Positions 23,939 through 32,858 of a stretch of 64,000 nt of DNA are shown piece after piece. The stretch spans positions 103,609 to 167,608 of the forward strand of contig BLAA01000003.1 of NCBI GenBank assembly GCA_017312345.1. The letters are read 5' to 3'. This stretch comes from Candidatus Denitrolinea symbiosum. GTDB lineage: Bacteria > Chloroflexota > Anaerolineae > Anaerolineales > Villigracilaceae. Within the stretch, counting starts at the first letter, position 1. The number at the start of each line of letters is the position of its first letter. A program made the translations under genes and the position numbers. The notes under the pieces were generated by a model, which saw nothing but the letters and a program-made list of their open reading frames with translations, was not told the origin of the DNA and made no database searches.

Positions 23939-24806
23939 AAATGCTCTTAAAGATCTTCTCGAATTCGGCGCGGTCTTCGTCGGCGAGAGGGAGCAGGGGC
24001 AGGCGGGGAGCGCCGACGGGGATGCCGAGCAGTTCGCAACCGAGTTTTACTTTTTGCAGATAACTGCCGCTTTCCACGCTGCGGAGGAGGGGCATGAGTT
24101 TGTCCATGCGGGCGCGGGCGGTGACGAAATCCCCGGCGAGGGCGGCTTCGAGGACGTCGGCATGTTGACGCGGCGCGCAGGAGGCCGCGCCGCCGATCCA
24201 CGCGGTCGCGCCCCAGAGGAAGTAGTCGAGGGCCTGGTCGTCGGAGCCGCAGACGATCTGGTAGCGGTCGCCGTAGCGGGCGCGCATGGCGTAGACGCGC
24301 GACATGTCGCTGGAGGCTTCCTTGATGCCGATGACGTGGTCGTATTGGGTCAGGCCGTCCATCACGTCGAAGCCGACTTCCGTCCCGGCGCGCCAGGGGA
24401 AGTTGTAAAGCACGATGGGAATTTTGACGGCGCGCGCGACGGCTTCGTAGTGCGCCAGCAGTTCGCGCTGGCTGGGACGCGAGTACGGCGGGACGGCGAC
24501 CATCAGCGCGTCGTAGCCCATCCGCTCGGCGGCCTGCGAATAGCGGATCACATCGCGGGTCGCGCCGCTGTTCGTCCCGGCGATGAGCGCGACGCGGTCG
24601 TTGACCTTGTCCTTGACGAATTGGAAGATGTCCAGCCGTTCCTGATCGTTGAGGGCGTAGACCTCGCCCGTGGTCCCGCCGGGGACGAGGTCGCTGATTT
24701 TATTCTGGATAAGATATTCGATGAGTTGTTCGAGGACAGGGTAGTTGATGGATTCGTCCGCGTGGAAGGGGGTGACGATGGGGGCATAGATTCCTTGTAG
24801 GCGCAT
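23937..24806 (-). CDS. DapA/NAL-family lyase, probable pyrroline-4-hydroxy-2-carboxylate deaminase
   Basis: 289 residues, a DHDPS-like TIM barrel. The Schiff-base Lys is in HVIGIKEASSD (about 161), the catalytic Tyr in IVLYNFP (about 133), and the substrate carboxylate loop is PGGTTGEVYAL (about 43). Beside the epimerase and D-amino-acid dehydrogenase it would deaminate the cyclic imine from hydroxyproline to 2-oxoglutarate semialdehyde; plain dihydrodipicolinate synthase is the alternative. ATG 24806 is chosen over an upstream one because AGGAGACAAC lies directly before it. First gene of the operon. Confidence 0.85.
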   Translation of the reverse strand: MRLQGIYAPIVTPFHADESINYPVLEQLIEYLIQNKISDLVPGGTTGEVYALNDQERLDIFQFVKDKVNDRVALIAGTNSGATRDVIRYSQAAERMGYDALMVAVPPYSRPSQRELLAHYEAVARAVKIPIVLYNFPWRAGTEVGFDVMDGLTQYDHVIGIKEASSDMSRVYAMRARYGDRYQIVCGSDDQALDYFLWGATAWIGGAASCAPRQHADVLEAALAGDFVTARARMDKLMPLLRSVESGSYLQKVKLGCELLGIPVGAPRLPLLPLADEDRAEFEKIFKSI

Positions 24807-24955
24807 GTTGTCTCCTGTGGGTGGCGTTCGACGCTGAAAGTTTACTTCGCCCAGCGAAAGCAGGCAAGAGCGAATTGAGGCGAGGGTCAATTGGGACGGG
24901 TAGGGACGATCAGCAGATGAAAAGAGGATAGAAGTCGCTTCGGAACGGGCGATCA

Positions 24956-24997
24956 GCGGCTATTTAAGCGGACAGCCGCCCCACCGCAGGCGCGGTG
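24956..24997 (-). terminator. Two short GC-rich hairpins downstream of the LysM gene
   Basis: GCGGCT (24956-24961) pairs with AGCCGC (24974-24979), and CACCGC (24982-24987) with GCGGTG (24992-24997). They follow the 3' end of the minus-strand LysM gene. No U-rich tract, so termination is only a guess. The rest of 24807-25041 shows nothing I can assign. Confidence 0.3.
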
Positions 24998-25041
24998 TAA
25001 GCGGATGGATAGCGCGCAAGTCGCGCATTCATGGATAAGCG

Positions 25042-25827
25042 TCAGGGCGTGGGAGAGGCTGGGGCAGGCAAAGACGGCGTCTCGGTCGGCGGAGGCGGCG
25101 TCTCCGTCGGGGGAAGAGGCGTCTCCGTCGGGAAGACGGTCGGTTCGAGCGTGGCCGACGGCGGAATGGTCGCGCTCGGCTCCAGCGTGGACGTGGGGAA
25201 TTCGATCTGGATGGGCGTGGCCGAAGGCGTCAGAGTGGCGACGTTGGGAACCCACAAGCGCTGCCCCGCGCCGATAAAATCAGAGACGAGGCAATTGGCC
25301 TGTTTCAGCTGCGTCACGGTGACGCCATAAAGCGCGGCGATGCGGTAAAGCGTGTCGCCAGGCTGGACGACGATCTGGATCCAGCCGAAGGGCGGGCCGC
25401 ACGGGATGGGCGTGAACGTCGGCGGGATGGCGGGCGCAGGGACGTAAATGCCGTAGCCGGGCAGCAGCGCGGCGACCGTGAGACAGTTGGCCTGGACGAG
25501 CGCGGCGGGAGATGTCTGGTAGCGCGCCGCGAGGATGTCGAGCGTGTCGCCAGGCAAGATCATCACCAGAATCCAGCCGGGCGGGGGCAGGCAATTTGCG
25601 GGCGGGGGCGGCGAAGCGGTGACGGTGGGAGTCTCGGTTGCGGTGGGAGGAGAGGCCGTGACGAGGTCGGTCGGCGCGGACGTTGCGGCCGGGCGCGTCG
25701 CCGTCGGCGTGGGAGGCGGCTGGAGGACGTATCCCTCCGCCAGCGCCAGCGACATGCCTCCGACGATGATGAGGACAGACAGGATCGCGAGGAGGAGTCC
25801 CGATCCCAACTGCCGCAGTCCCCGCAT
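25042..25827 (-). CDS. Exported protein with two LysM domains
   Basis: 261 residues. After an N-terminal membrane helix (8-30) and a Thr/Pro linker come two LysM domains (about 85-132 and 150-195), each with the PGDTLxxIAxxYxxxxxxLxxAN pattern. A long Pro/Thr/Glu tail ends the protein. LysM domains bind peptidoglycan or chitin sugars, so it probably sits at the cell wall. It starts 3 bases after the histidine-kinase gene, sharing its transcript, which suggests a cell-envelope-related role for both. Confidence 0.88.
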   Translation of the reverse strand: MRGLRQLGSGLLLAILSVLIIVGGMSLALAEGYVLQPPPTPTATRPAATSAPTDLVTASPPTATETPTVTASPPPPANCLPPPGWILVMILPGDTLDILAARYQTSPAALVQANCLTVAALLPGYGIYVPAPAIPPTFTPIPCGPPFGWIQIVVQPGDTLYRIAALYGVTVTQLKQANCLVSDFIGAGQRLWVPNVATLTPSATPIQIEFPTSTLEPSATIPPSATLEPTVFPTETPLPPTETPPPPTETPSLPAPASPTP

Positions 25828-25830
25828 GGT

Positions 25831-28128
25831 TTACCTCTTGCCCGCTTTGGGAGAATGCGCGATCGGCAGCAGCACGCTGAACGTGGAGCCGACGCCCGGC
25901 TCGCTTTCCACCCATATACGCCCGTGCTGGGATTCGGTCAACGTCCTGGCGATGGACAGTCCCACGCCCGTATCGCCCACGCCCTGGATGAGGACGTTGT
26001 CGGCGCGATAGAGGCGGGTGAAGACGCGCGGCAGGTCTTCGGGGCTGATGCCGCCGCCCGAATCGGTCACCTGGATGAGGACGTATTCCTGGTCCTCCTC
26101 CATGCGGGTTTTGACCTTCAAAGTGACGTTGCCTTCGAGCGGCGAGGCCGCGCCCGCGTTCTGCAACAGGTGAATGAGAATCTGCTGGAGCGCCTCGCGG
26201 TCCGCGTGGATGGGCGAAAGCGACCTGGGCAGGTCGAGGCGCAGGCTGATGTTGCGCTCGCGGATCTGGCTGCTGGTGTACGACACGGCGTTGTCAATGA
26301 TGCCGTTCAGGTCCACCGCTTCGGATTTAAGGTCCGCCAGCCCCGATTCGAGCGTGGTCATCTGGATGAGGTCGTCAATCAGGCTGCCGATGCGCTCGGT
26401 GGAGGCCTTGACGCGCTCCACAAATTTCCGCTGGAGCGCGCCGAGGATTCCCACCGACTCGCCCAACAGCAGGTCGGTATACCCGATGATGGAAGACATC
26501 GGCTGGCGGAGTTCCTGCGAGATGGAGGCCACCACCTCGGCCTGCTCGTTCGAGCGGTCGGAGCGCCCCCCCTGTTCCAGTTCGAGGACGCGCATGTTGG
26601 CCTCGGCCAGTTGGTTTTGCAGGCGCGCCACGTCTTCGAGCGTGATGCGCAGTTCCTTTTCCAGTTGATTGATCTCGGCCGCGCCGCGCGGCTTTTTGGC
26701 CTCGCGCAGGTCGGCGAGTTCCGCTTCCAGTTCCGCGAGACGCGTCTGCGCGGCCGCCGTCTCGGCGCTGGACGCGGGGGACTCGCGCGCCTCGGCCAGT
26801 TCGCGCGTCAACTGCTCGTTCTGCATCTTGAACTGCGAGAGCTTGGTCAACGCCTCCTCCAGCGACCGCTGGGTGGCCTGCTCCTTCTGCTGGAGCGAAG
26901 TCACCTGCTGGCCGCGCTGGACGATGGAGACGAGCGCGGCGGCGATGTTCGCCAGGAAAGCCTGGTCTTCCGCGCTCCACAGGCGGTTGGAATACGGCGA
27001 AAGCAGGATGATACCGCCGATGGATTCCTTTTCCTTCGTCAGCATCGGGACGCTGATCAGGTTGCCCGGGTTGCCGAGGCCGAGCGCGTCGCCCAGTCCC
27101 TTGATATCGGCTGAAGTGCCGCTGGCCGGCAGGCGCAGCGGACGTCCGCGCTGGAGGGCGTTCGCCAGCATCGGGACGGCCGTCTTGCTCAGGTTGCCGC
27201 CTTCGAGCGGCTCCTCGCGAATCAGGTCGTAGCCCGAAGCGATCTGCAGCTGGGTCTTGTTATCGGTCAGGAAAATGAGGAAGCACAGGTCGGCCAGCAT
27301 GGTCTGCGCGATGGCGCGCGTCACGGCCTGGCTCATCTTGGAGGGATTGGTCTCCGCCGCGAGGTCGAGCAGGGCGTGGAAGGTCTTCGGGTCGGCGCTG
27401 TACCGCCGGCGTTCGGGGACCGAGGCCTCCTGCTTCACCGAGACGGGCTGAACCGACGGCGCGGGAAAGCGCTGGGGAAGCGTCATCAAAATGGGATAGG
27501 CGGCCAGGTACGCCAGCCGAACCACGCCGGGGAAGTCTCCGCTCGAACGGTCGCCCCACATATAGACCATGTGTCCCGCGAAGGCCAGGATCAAAAAGGC
27601 GAGGCCGTTGCCCCATCCGCTCGGACGGCGGACGAGCAGGATGAGCGCGCCGATCAGCGTCATCCCGATGGAGGCCATCTGCCACAGCCCGTCCTGCAAA
27701 GTGGCGTTGAACGGGACCTGCGCGCCGGGCTGCACGGCCAGGCTCAGGACCGTCACCGAGGCGATCAGCAGGTTCAGCAGCGCCGCCACCGAATCCGCAG
27801 CGCGGCTCGGTTCGGGGAAGGCCCACAGCCACGTCACCCACACCAGGCCGAGGAGGACAAAAGCGCGGTCCAGCGGCGGAAGCATCACGTTCAGGTTCAA
27901 GACCTGCTGCCAGCCCAGCGCGCTGACGAGAAACATCAGCAGGTTCAGGGCGAGCAACACCCCCAGCCCCACCATCGTCCGCCGCGCCTGGGGGAACTCG
28001 CTCGAACGCCAATGGTTGAACGCGCTCTGCAGCGCGCCCGCGATGGAAAACGCCAGCACCAGGTGATAGATCACGCTGCCCTGCTGGGTGGTCATAAACG
28101 AAAAAATTTGACTCGAAAGGGAGGTCAT
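25831..28128 (-). CDS. Membrane sensor histidine-kinase-like protein lacking the phospho-acceptor His
   Basis: 765 residues: seven or so N-terminal helices (about 10-225), a GAF domain (about 245-395), a long coiled coil (400-525), a HisKA-like dimer region and a HATPase domain (640-760). ATP-binding boxes look intact (HLLQNA, DSGGGIS, GVGLSIA). The H-box reads ASISQELRQP, with Gln (codon CAG) where kinases have His. So it may bind ATP and signal by conformation, or act as a partner kinase. Its -10 TATAAT lies 9 bases before the ATG. Confidence 0.87.
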   Translation of the reverse strand: MTSLSSQIFSFMTTQQGSVIYHLVLAFSIAGALQSAFNHWRSSEFPQARRTMVGLGVLLALNLLMFLVSALGWQQVLNLNVMLPPLDRAFVLLGLVWVTWLWAFPEPSRAADSVAALLNLLIASVTVLSLAVQPGAQVPFNATLQDGLWQMASIGMTLIGALILLVRRPSGWGNGLAFLILAFAGHMVYMWGDRSSGDFPGVVRLAYLAAYPILMTLPQRFPAPSVQPVSVKQEASVPERRRYSADPKTFHALLDLAAETNPSKMSQAVTRAIAQTMLADLCFLIFLTDNKTQLQIASGYDLIREEPLEGGNLSKTAVPMLANALQRGRPLRLPASGTSADIKGLGDALGLGNPGNLISVPMLTKEKESIGGIILLSPYSNRLWSAEDQAFLANIAAALVSIVQRGQQVTSLQQKEQATQRSLEEALTKLSQFKMQNEQLTRELAEARESPASSAETAAAQTRLAELEAELADLREAKKPRGAAEINQLEKELRITLEDVARLQNQLAEANMRVLELEQGGRSDRSNEQAEVVASISQELRQPMSSIIGYTDLLLGESVGILGALQRKFVERVKASTERIGSLIDDLIQMTTLESGLADLKSEAVDLNGIIDNAVSYTSSQIRERNISLRLDLPRSLSPIHADREALQQILIHLLQNAGAASPLEGNVTLKVKTRMEEDQEYVLIQVTDSGGGISPEDLPRVFTRLYRADNVLIQGVGDTGVGLSIARTLTESQHGRIWVESEPGVGSTFSVLLPIAHSPKAGKR

Positions 28129-28137
28129 ACGCGGTCA

Positions 28138-28164
28138 ATTATACTGCCATTCAAAGGATATAAT
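28138..28164. promoter_or_regulatory. Compact divergent promoter pair
   Basis: A minus-strand TATAAT (28138-28143, read as ATTATA on the plus strand) serves the sensor-kinase gene. A plus-strand TATAAT (28159-28164) serves the TPR gene. Only 15 bases separate them, so each promoter's -35 region overlaps the other's -10 and the two should compete for polymerase. Confidence 0.6.
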
Positions 28165-28219
28165 TGCCGCGATTCTGCGCGTGGATTATGCGGATTTTCG
28201 CGCAAAAAATTTTACAACC

Positions 28220-29614
28220 ATGCGGACGCGTCTCCCCAAACTCCTCATCCTGCTCGCGGTCGTCGGACTCATCGCGGCCCCCGCGCTTTTCTCCGCGTCT
28301 GGAGAAGTCCGCCGCGCCGACGCGGCCCTCGCTTCGGGACATCCGCTCGAGGCGGCCGCGTCGCTCGAACGGGCCTCCATCCTGCTCTTCTGGCGCGCCG
28401 ACCTGACCGAGCGCGCGGGACGCGCCGCCTTCGCAGGCCGCGACTTCGCCTCGGCCGCGCGCCTGCTCGCTTCGGCAAAGTCCCTCTCTGTGGACGGCTG
28501 GCGTGACCTCGGCGCGGCATACTATGCGCAGGGCCGCTTCGACGATTCCGCGGACGCGCTGGAGCACGGCCTCGAAATTTACGGGCCGCAAACCGCCCTC
28601 CTCCGTCAACTCGCGCTGGCGCGCAACGCGCAGGGAGACTTCGAGGGCGAACTCGCCGCCCTGCAAGAGTTCATCGCGCTGGACGGCTCGGATGCGGCGG
28701 TCCGTCACCGCGCGGGATTGCTGCTCGCCGTCTACGATCCCAACGAGGCGCTGGCCGAACTGACCGTCTCCGCGCAACTCGACGCGCAGTACGATCCCGA
28801 ATTCCAGACGATGCGCTCGGCGCTCAACCTGGCGTTCATCGAGACGGACGAAGCGCGACGGCTGACAGTCATCGGGCGCGGGCTGGGACTGGTGCAGGAG
28901 TGGACGCTGGCGCGCGAGGCCTTCCAGCGCGCCGTCCGCGCGGACGGGGAAAACGCCGAGGCGTGGGCCTGGCTCGGCGAGGCCGACCAGCATCTCGGTC
29001 AGGATGGAAGCGAAGCGTTGGCGCGCGCCGCGTCGCTCGATCCGTTCTCCGCCAGCGTCCGCGCGTTGTACGGTCTCTATTGGAAGCGGCGGGACGATCC
29101 GCAGCGCGCGCTGGTCCAGTTCCAGTGGGCGGCGGCCATCGAGCCGAACAATCCCGCCTATCTCGCCTCGCTCGGCGACGCGTACGCCTTCGCGGGCGAA
29201 CTGCCCTCCGCGCTGGCCGCGTACAAACAGGCGGCGGACCTCGCCCCCACCGAGGCGGCTTACTGGCGGCTGCTGGCGGCGTTCTGCGCGCAATATCATT
29301 TCGCCGAGACGGAGACGGGCATCCCCGCCGCGCAGAGGGCGTTGAAACTCGCGCCCGACGAAGCCGCGTCGTATGACCTGCTCGGCTGGATGTACCTCGC
29401 CGCGAGACAGCACGACGAAGCCGAGAAAAATTTACTGGAAGCCCTGCGCCTCGATCCCGACGACGCGGCCGCGCATCTGCACCTCGGCATGACCTACCTC
29501 GAACTCAACCGCCTGGACGAGGCGCGCCAGCAACTGTCGCTGGCTTATTCGCTGGACGCCGACGGCGCGGACGGACAGGCCGCGCAGAAGTTGCTGGCGT
29601 TGTATTTCCCGTGA
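28220..29614 (+). CDS. Membrane-anchored TPR protein
   Basis: 464 residues from ATG 28220. An N-terminal hydrophobic helix (about 5-24) is followed by about ten tetratricopeptide repeats, for example WRDLGAAYYAQGRFDDSADALEHGL and AYLASLGDAYAFAGELPSALAAYKQAADLAP. No catalytic motif. I prefer ATG 28220 because it gives a clean signal/anchor; a GTG at 28181 would add 13 polar residues. It diverges from the sensor-kinase gene. Likely an outside-facing scaffold. Confidence 0.82.
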   Translation: MRTRLPKLLILLAVVGLIAAPALFSASGEVRRADAALASGHPLEAAASLERASILLFWRADLTERAGRAAFAGRDFASAARLLASAKSLSVDGWRDLGAAYYAQGRFDDSADALEHGLEIYGPQTALLRQLALARNAQGDFEGELAALQEFIALDGSDAAVRHRAGLLLAVYDPNEALAELTVSAQLDAQYDPEFQTMRSALNLAFIETDEARRLTVIGRGLGLVQEWTLAREAFQRAVRADGENAEAWAWLGEADQHLGQDGSEALARAASLDPFSASVRALYGLYWKRRDDPQRALVQFQWAAAIEPNNPAYLASLGDAYAFAGELPSALAAYKQAADLAPTEAAYWRLLAAFCAQYHFAETETGIPAAQRALKLAPDEAASYDLLGWMYLAARQHDEAEKNLLEALRLDPDDAAAHLHLGMTYLELNRLDEARQQLSLAYSLDADGADGQAAQKLLALYFP

Positions 29615-29815
29615 CGCCCGCCAGCCATGTTTCAGAGACACGGGATGCATTAAAGAACGTCTCTTACTCGCCGCGCGGCTGGTTGCCTTCTGGTCTTGCA
29701 CGGCCGACTCTTGATAGGATTGCCCGCGCAAAATCAGGTAAAATGTCGCGAAGCCTGTTTTTGACGGTCTCGCTGGACTCATCTTCCCATGGGCGTTGAC
29801 TGAAAAAGAGGAAAA

Positions 29816-30511
29816 ATGGCAGCCAAAGCAAAAGACTATCGAATATGGTTTCAAAGCCACCGTCTCGCATGGGGACTGATATTGATCGTAATTTTTTCAA
29901 TATTGCGATTCATCGAGACCGCCTCCTGGCGGCAATGGTTCGGCTCTTCCGATTTTCAAGAATCCCTCCCGTTTGCATTGTTCCTGCTCTTCTGGTTCAT
30001 TGTAATTTCCATCGGATTGATCGTCGGCGGAATCGTTCGATGGACGGGGACCTCCTGGCGGGAATTGGGCTGGAAGTCAACGGGGCTGCCGAAAGCCATC
30101 GGGATGGGTTTGCTCGGCTTCGTTTTACTGTACGTCAACGTCATCGCGTGGTCAATACTCAAAGGGAACGCCGAACCGCCAGAGACCTTCGTCCCCAGCC
30201 TGGCCCGTCTGCTGCTCGCGGCGTTTTTTGCGTTCGGCCTGCCCGCCTGGACGGAAGAAAATTTATTCCGAGGTTACTTGCAGCCGTTGCTCGCAGGCAA
30301 AATGAACGTCTGGCTGGCGGTCGTGGTTCAGGCAGCCATTTTCTCGGCGGCGCATCTTGGCTATTCAAGTCATCGGACCGAATTCGGCTCGGCGTTCACG
30401 GCAGGACTTATCCTGGGCTGGCTGCGCGGACGAGAGTCCAGTCTGGTCGCTCCTTTCATCGCGCATGGATTGTTCTGGATGATGGGAGCGTTCATGGTCA
30501 TTCCGACATGA
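29816..30511 (+). CDS. CPBP-family intramembrane glutamic protease
   Basis: 231 residues with six or seven helices. The three CPBP (Rce1-like) motifs are present: EENLFRGYLQPL (EExxxR, about 142), FSAAHLGY (FxxxH, about 174) and IAHGLFWMMGAF. RBS AGAGG precedes the ATG. Members cleave prenylated or secreted peptides, or act in bacteriocin immunity. The gene stands alone; the 200 bases before it have no clear gene or promoter. Confidence 0.88.
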   Translation: MAAKAKDYRIWFQSHRLAWGLILIVIFSILRFIETASWRQWFGSSDFQESLPFALFLLFWFIVISIGLIVGGIVRWTGTSWRELGWKSTGLPKAIGMGLLGFVLLYVNVIAWSILKGNAEPPETFVPSLARLLLAAFFAFGLPAWTEENLFRGYLQPLLAGKMNVWLAVVVQAAIFSAAHLGYSSHRTEFGSAFTAGLILGWLRGRESSLVAPFIAHGLFWMMGAFMVIPT

Positions 30512-30583
30512 GAAGCGCGCCATCGGATATTTTCGGTCTCTCACGGCAGTTCTTGTAAACCGTATTTTCATTTTTTGACGCGA

Positions 30584-30633
30584 ATTTCACGGAACGCGCG
30601 GATTTTCCTTCGAGTGTTTCCGTGAAATCCGCG
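30584..30633. repeat. Inverted repeat upstream of the LamG-like lipoprotein gene
   Basis: ATTTCACGGAA (30584-30594) and TTCCGTGAAAT (30618-30628) pair perfectly. A second pair, CGCGGATTT (30597-30605) and AAATCCGCG (30625-30633), overlaps the right arm. Only one of the two hairpins can form at a time, as in many dispersed repeats. Confidence 0.7.
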
Positions 30634-30693
30634 TGATCCATGTCCGAAATGGAATTTTAGAGCGCTCTCTCAATAACTTCGACAGGAACTCAC

Positions 30694-31353
30694 ATGAAGC
30701 CTCTTTCAACCCTCCTCGCTCTCTTGCTCCTCCTCCTGACCTCCGCCTGCGCGCTGGCGGATCGTCTCCCTGGCTCGTCGGCGCAGCCGCCCGCGTCCGC
30801 CTCGGGGAGCGTCCTCTTTCAGGACGATTTCTCGAACCCGCTCAGCGGCTGGGACCACGTCCTGTCCGACGGAGGCAGCATGGACTACGACAGCGGCGTG
30901 TACCGTTTCCTCGTCGCCGCGCAGAATTTCAATTACTGGTCCACGCCGAAAAAGCGCTTCACCGACACGCGCGTGGAAGTGGACACGGCCAAATTGGGCG
31001 GTCCCGATTCCAATCGCGCAGGCATCGTCTGCCGCGTGAACAACGACCAGTTCTACTTCTTCGTCATCAGCAGCGACGGCTACTACGCCGTCGGGCGGAC
31101 GAACGGGCTGGAATCCTACCTGCTCGGCCAGGACCAGATGATGCCCTCGCCCAACATCCACACTGGCGTCGCCGTCAACCACTTGCGCGCCGATTGCGTG
31201 GGGAACACGCTCACGTTCTACATCAACGGCTTCCCCGTCTCGCAGGTCAGCGATTCTACGCTCGCCAGCGGCGATGTGGGACTCATCGCTGGCGCTTTCG
31301 AGGAGGGCGGAGTTGACATCATCTTCGACCAGTTCGTGGTGATGCAACCGTAA
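30694..31353 (+). CDS. Lipoprotein with LamG/concanavalin-like beta-sandwich domain
   Basis: 219 residues. The lipobox LTSAC (Cys 19) follows a Leu-rich signal. From residue 40 the pattern FQDDFSNPLSGWDHV, RAGIVCRVNNDQFYFFVISSDGYYAVGR and VGLIAGAFEEGGVDIIFDQFVV is that of jelly-roll (DUF1080/LamG-like) proteins common on surfaces of Anaerolineae. It may bind carbohydrate; no catalytic residues can be assigned. Confidence 0.75.
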   Translation: MKPLSTLLALLLLLLTSACALADRLPGSSAQPPASASGSVLFQDDFSNPLSGWDHVLSDGGSMDYDSGVYRFLVAAQNFNYWSTPKKRFTDTRVEVDTAKLGGPDSNRAGIVCRVNNDQFYFFVISSDGYYAVGRTNGLESYLLGQDQMMPSPNIHTGVAVNHLRADCVGNTLTFYINGFPVSQVSDSTLASGDVGLIAGAFEEGGVDIIFDQFVVMQP

Positions 31354-31378
31354 CCTGCCCAGCGCTCAATCGTCCACG

Positions 31379-32680
31379 ATGAGAATCTACCTCGACACCA
31401 TCGGCTGCCGACTTAACCAAAGCGAGATCGAAATGATGGCGCGGGAATTCCGCGCGGCGGGACACGAGATCGTCGCCTCGGCGCGGGACGCGGACCTGGC
31501 CGTCGTCAACACCTGCGCGGTCACCTCGGACGCGGCCGCGGACTCGCGTCAACTCATCCGCCGCATCGCGCGCGCGGGCGTGGAACAGATCGTCCCGACG
31601 GGCTGCTGGGTCACGCTCCAGCCGAAGGAGGCCGCGTCGCTGCCGAATGTCCTGAAGACTGTAAGCAATTCTAAAAAGGAAAATTTGGTTGAGGGGTGGA
31701 AGCCAGAAGGCGGAAAGCAGAGAGCAGAGAGCGGAGAGCAGAAGGCAGAGTTTGATGTGGAGCCTCTGTCGCGCCAGCCGCTGCCTGGATTACATCGTAG
31801 AACACGGGCATTCATCAAAGTACAGGACGGCTGCGACAACGCCTGCACGTTCTGCGTCACAACCGTGGCGCGCGGGGCTGGCAGGTCGCGTCCGCTGGCG
31901 GATGTGATTCAGGATATTCAATTCGCGCTGGCGGGCGGGACGAAGGAGATCGTGCTGACGGGCGTCCACCTCGGCTCGTGGGGACAGGAATGGGGACGCC
32001 GCCTGCGCGACCTCGTCGCCGCGATCCTCGACCAGACGGAGACGCCGCGCCTGCGTCTCTCCTCGCTCGAACCGTGGGACCTCGACGCGGACTTTTTCTC
32101 GCTCTGGGAAGACTCCCGCCTCCTGCCGCACCTGCACCTGCCGCTCCAATCGGGGAGCGCGTCCACGCTGCGGCGGATGGCGCGCAAGACCACGCCCGAC
32201 TCGTTCCGCGAACTTGTCGCGGCCGCGCGGACGGTCATCCCCGACGCGGCCATCACCACCGACGTCATCGCGGGCTTCCCCGGCGAGACCGACGCGGAGT
32301 TCGCGGAGACGCTGGACTTCGTCCGCGAGATGGACTTCGCGGGCGGGCACGTCTTCACGTATTCGCCGCGTCCCGGCACGGCGGCCGCGAAGATGAAGGG
32401 GCAGATCCGCCCCGAGGTCAGGAAGAAGCGGAACGCCATTTTGCGGGAGGCGCTCGAAGCGTCGTCCAAAGCCTATCGGCGGAGATTCGTCGGGCGGAAA
32501 ATGTCCGTGCTGTGGGAGTCCGTCGTCGAATTGGACGAATGGGGCTGGCAGATGGAGGGGCTGACGGGAAATTATCTGCGCGTGCGCGCCGCGTCCCCGT
32601 CGCCGAGGTGGAACGAGGTGGACGAAGTGGAGTTGACGGAGGCCGCGGAGGCGGGGATGGGGGGAGTGATTGGCGATTAG
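31379..32680 (+). CDS. mtaB: tRNA (N6-L-threonylcarbamoyladenosine-37) methylthiotransferase MtaB
   Basis: 433 residues. UPF0004 domain (1-95) with cluster cysteines in GCRLNQSE, NTCAVTSDA and TGCW, then a radical-SAM domain with DGCDNACTFCV (CxxxCxxC, about 150), and a short TRAM-like tail. MtaB makes ms2t6A37 in tRNAs reading ANN codons; the TxGCRLNQSE start distinguishes it from MiaB and RimO. Between the first two domains is an in-frame heptamer array (31705-31750) that encodes a polar Glu/Arg/Ser-rich linker not expected in the family. Confidence 0.88.
   Translation: MRIYLDTIGCRLNQSEIEMMAREFRAAGHEIVASARDADLAVVNTCAVTSDAAADSRQLIRRIARAGVEQIVPTGCWVTLQPKEAASLPNVLKTVSNSKKENLVEGWKPEGGKQRAESGEQKAEFDVEPLSRQPLPGLHRRTRAFIKVQDGCDNACTFCVTTVARGAGRSRPLADVIQDIQFALAGGTKEIVLTGVHLGSWGQEWGRRLRDLVAAILDQTETPRLRLSSLEPWDLDADFFSLWEDSRLLPHLHLPLQSGSASTLRRMARKTTPDSFRELVAAARTVIPDAAITTDVIAGFPGETDAEFAETLDFVREMDFAGGHVFTYSPRPGTAAAKMKGQIRPEVRKKRNAILREALEASSKAYRRRFVGRKMSVLWESVVELDEWGWQMEGLTGNYLRVRAASPSPRWNEVDEVELTEAAEAGMGGVIGD
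31705..31750 (+). repeat. Heptanucleotide tandem array RGARRGC x6 inside mtaB
   Basis: Units AGAAGGC, GGAAAGC, AGAGAGC, AGAGAGC, GGAGAGC, AGAAGGC run in phase, plus a partial AGAG. Six units are 42 bases (14 codons), so the frame is kept. The same unit type forms intergenic arrays at 33781-33830 and, inverted, at 34302-34350. Confidence 0.85.
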
Positions 32681-32751
32681 TAATTGGTAAATGGCCCTGG
32701 TCATTGACGAAATCGGGATAAGTGTCACTTTCGAGGATGGGGGAGGCAATG

Positions 32752-32852
32752 TATAATATTTGTGCGATATTTCACATCATGTGGGCGCAAGAGAGCGCCT
32801 GATACGCAACGCGTAGCGGACATTCTCTAACGTCTACACTATTTCAAAGGAG
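32752..32852 (+). promoter_or_regulatory. folD promoter and leader
   Basis: TATAAT at 32752-32757 is followed by a leader of about 95 bases with a small hairpin (GGCGC 32784-32788, GCGCC 32795-32799) and the RBS AAAGGAG at 32846-32852. No known riboswitch was recognised in it. Confidence 0.45.
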
Positions 32853-32858
32853 CAAAAC

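Noticed and set aside
28181..28219. GTG 28181 as start of the TPR protein
   Set aside because: It adds 13 polar residues before the signal helix; ATG 28220 is simpler. Not excluded.
32752..32852. folD leader as a tetrahydrofolate riboswitch
   Set aside because: The small hairpins do not match the THF RNA elements I remember.
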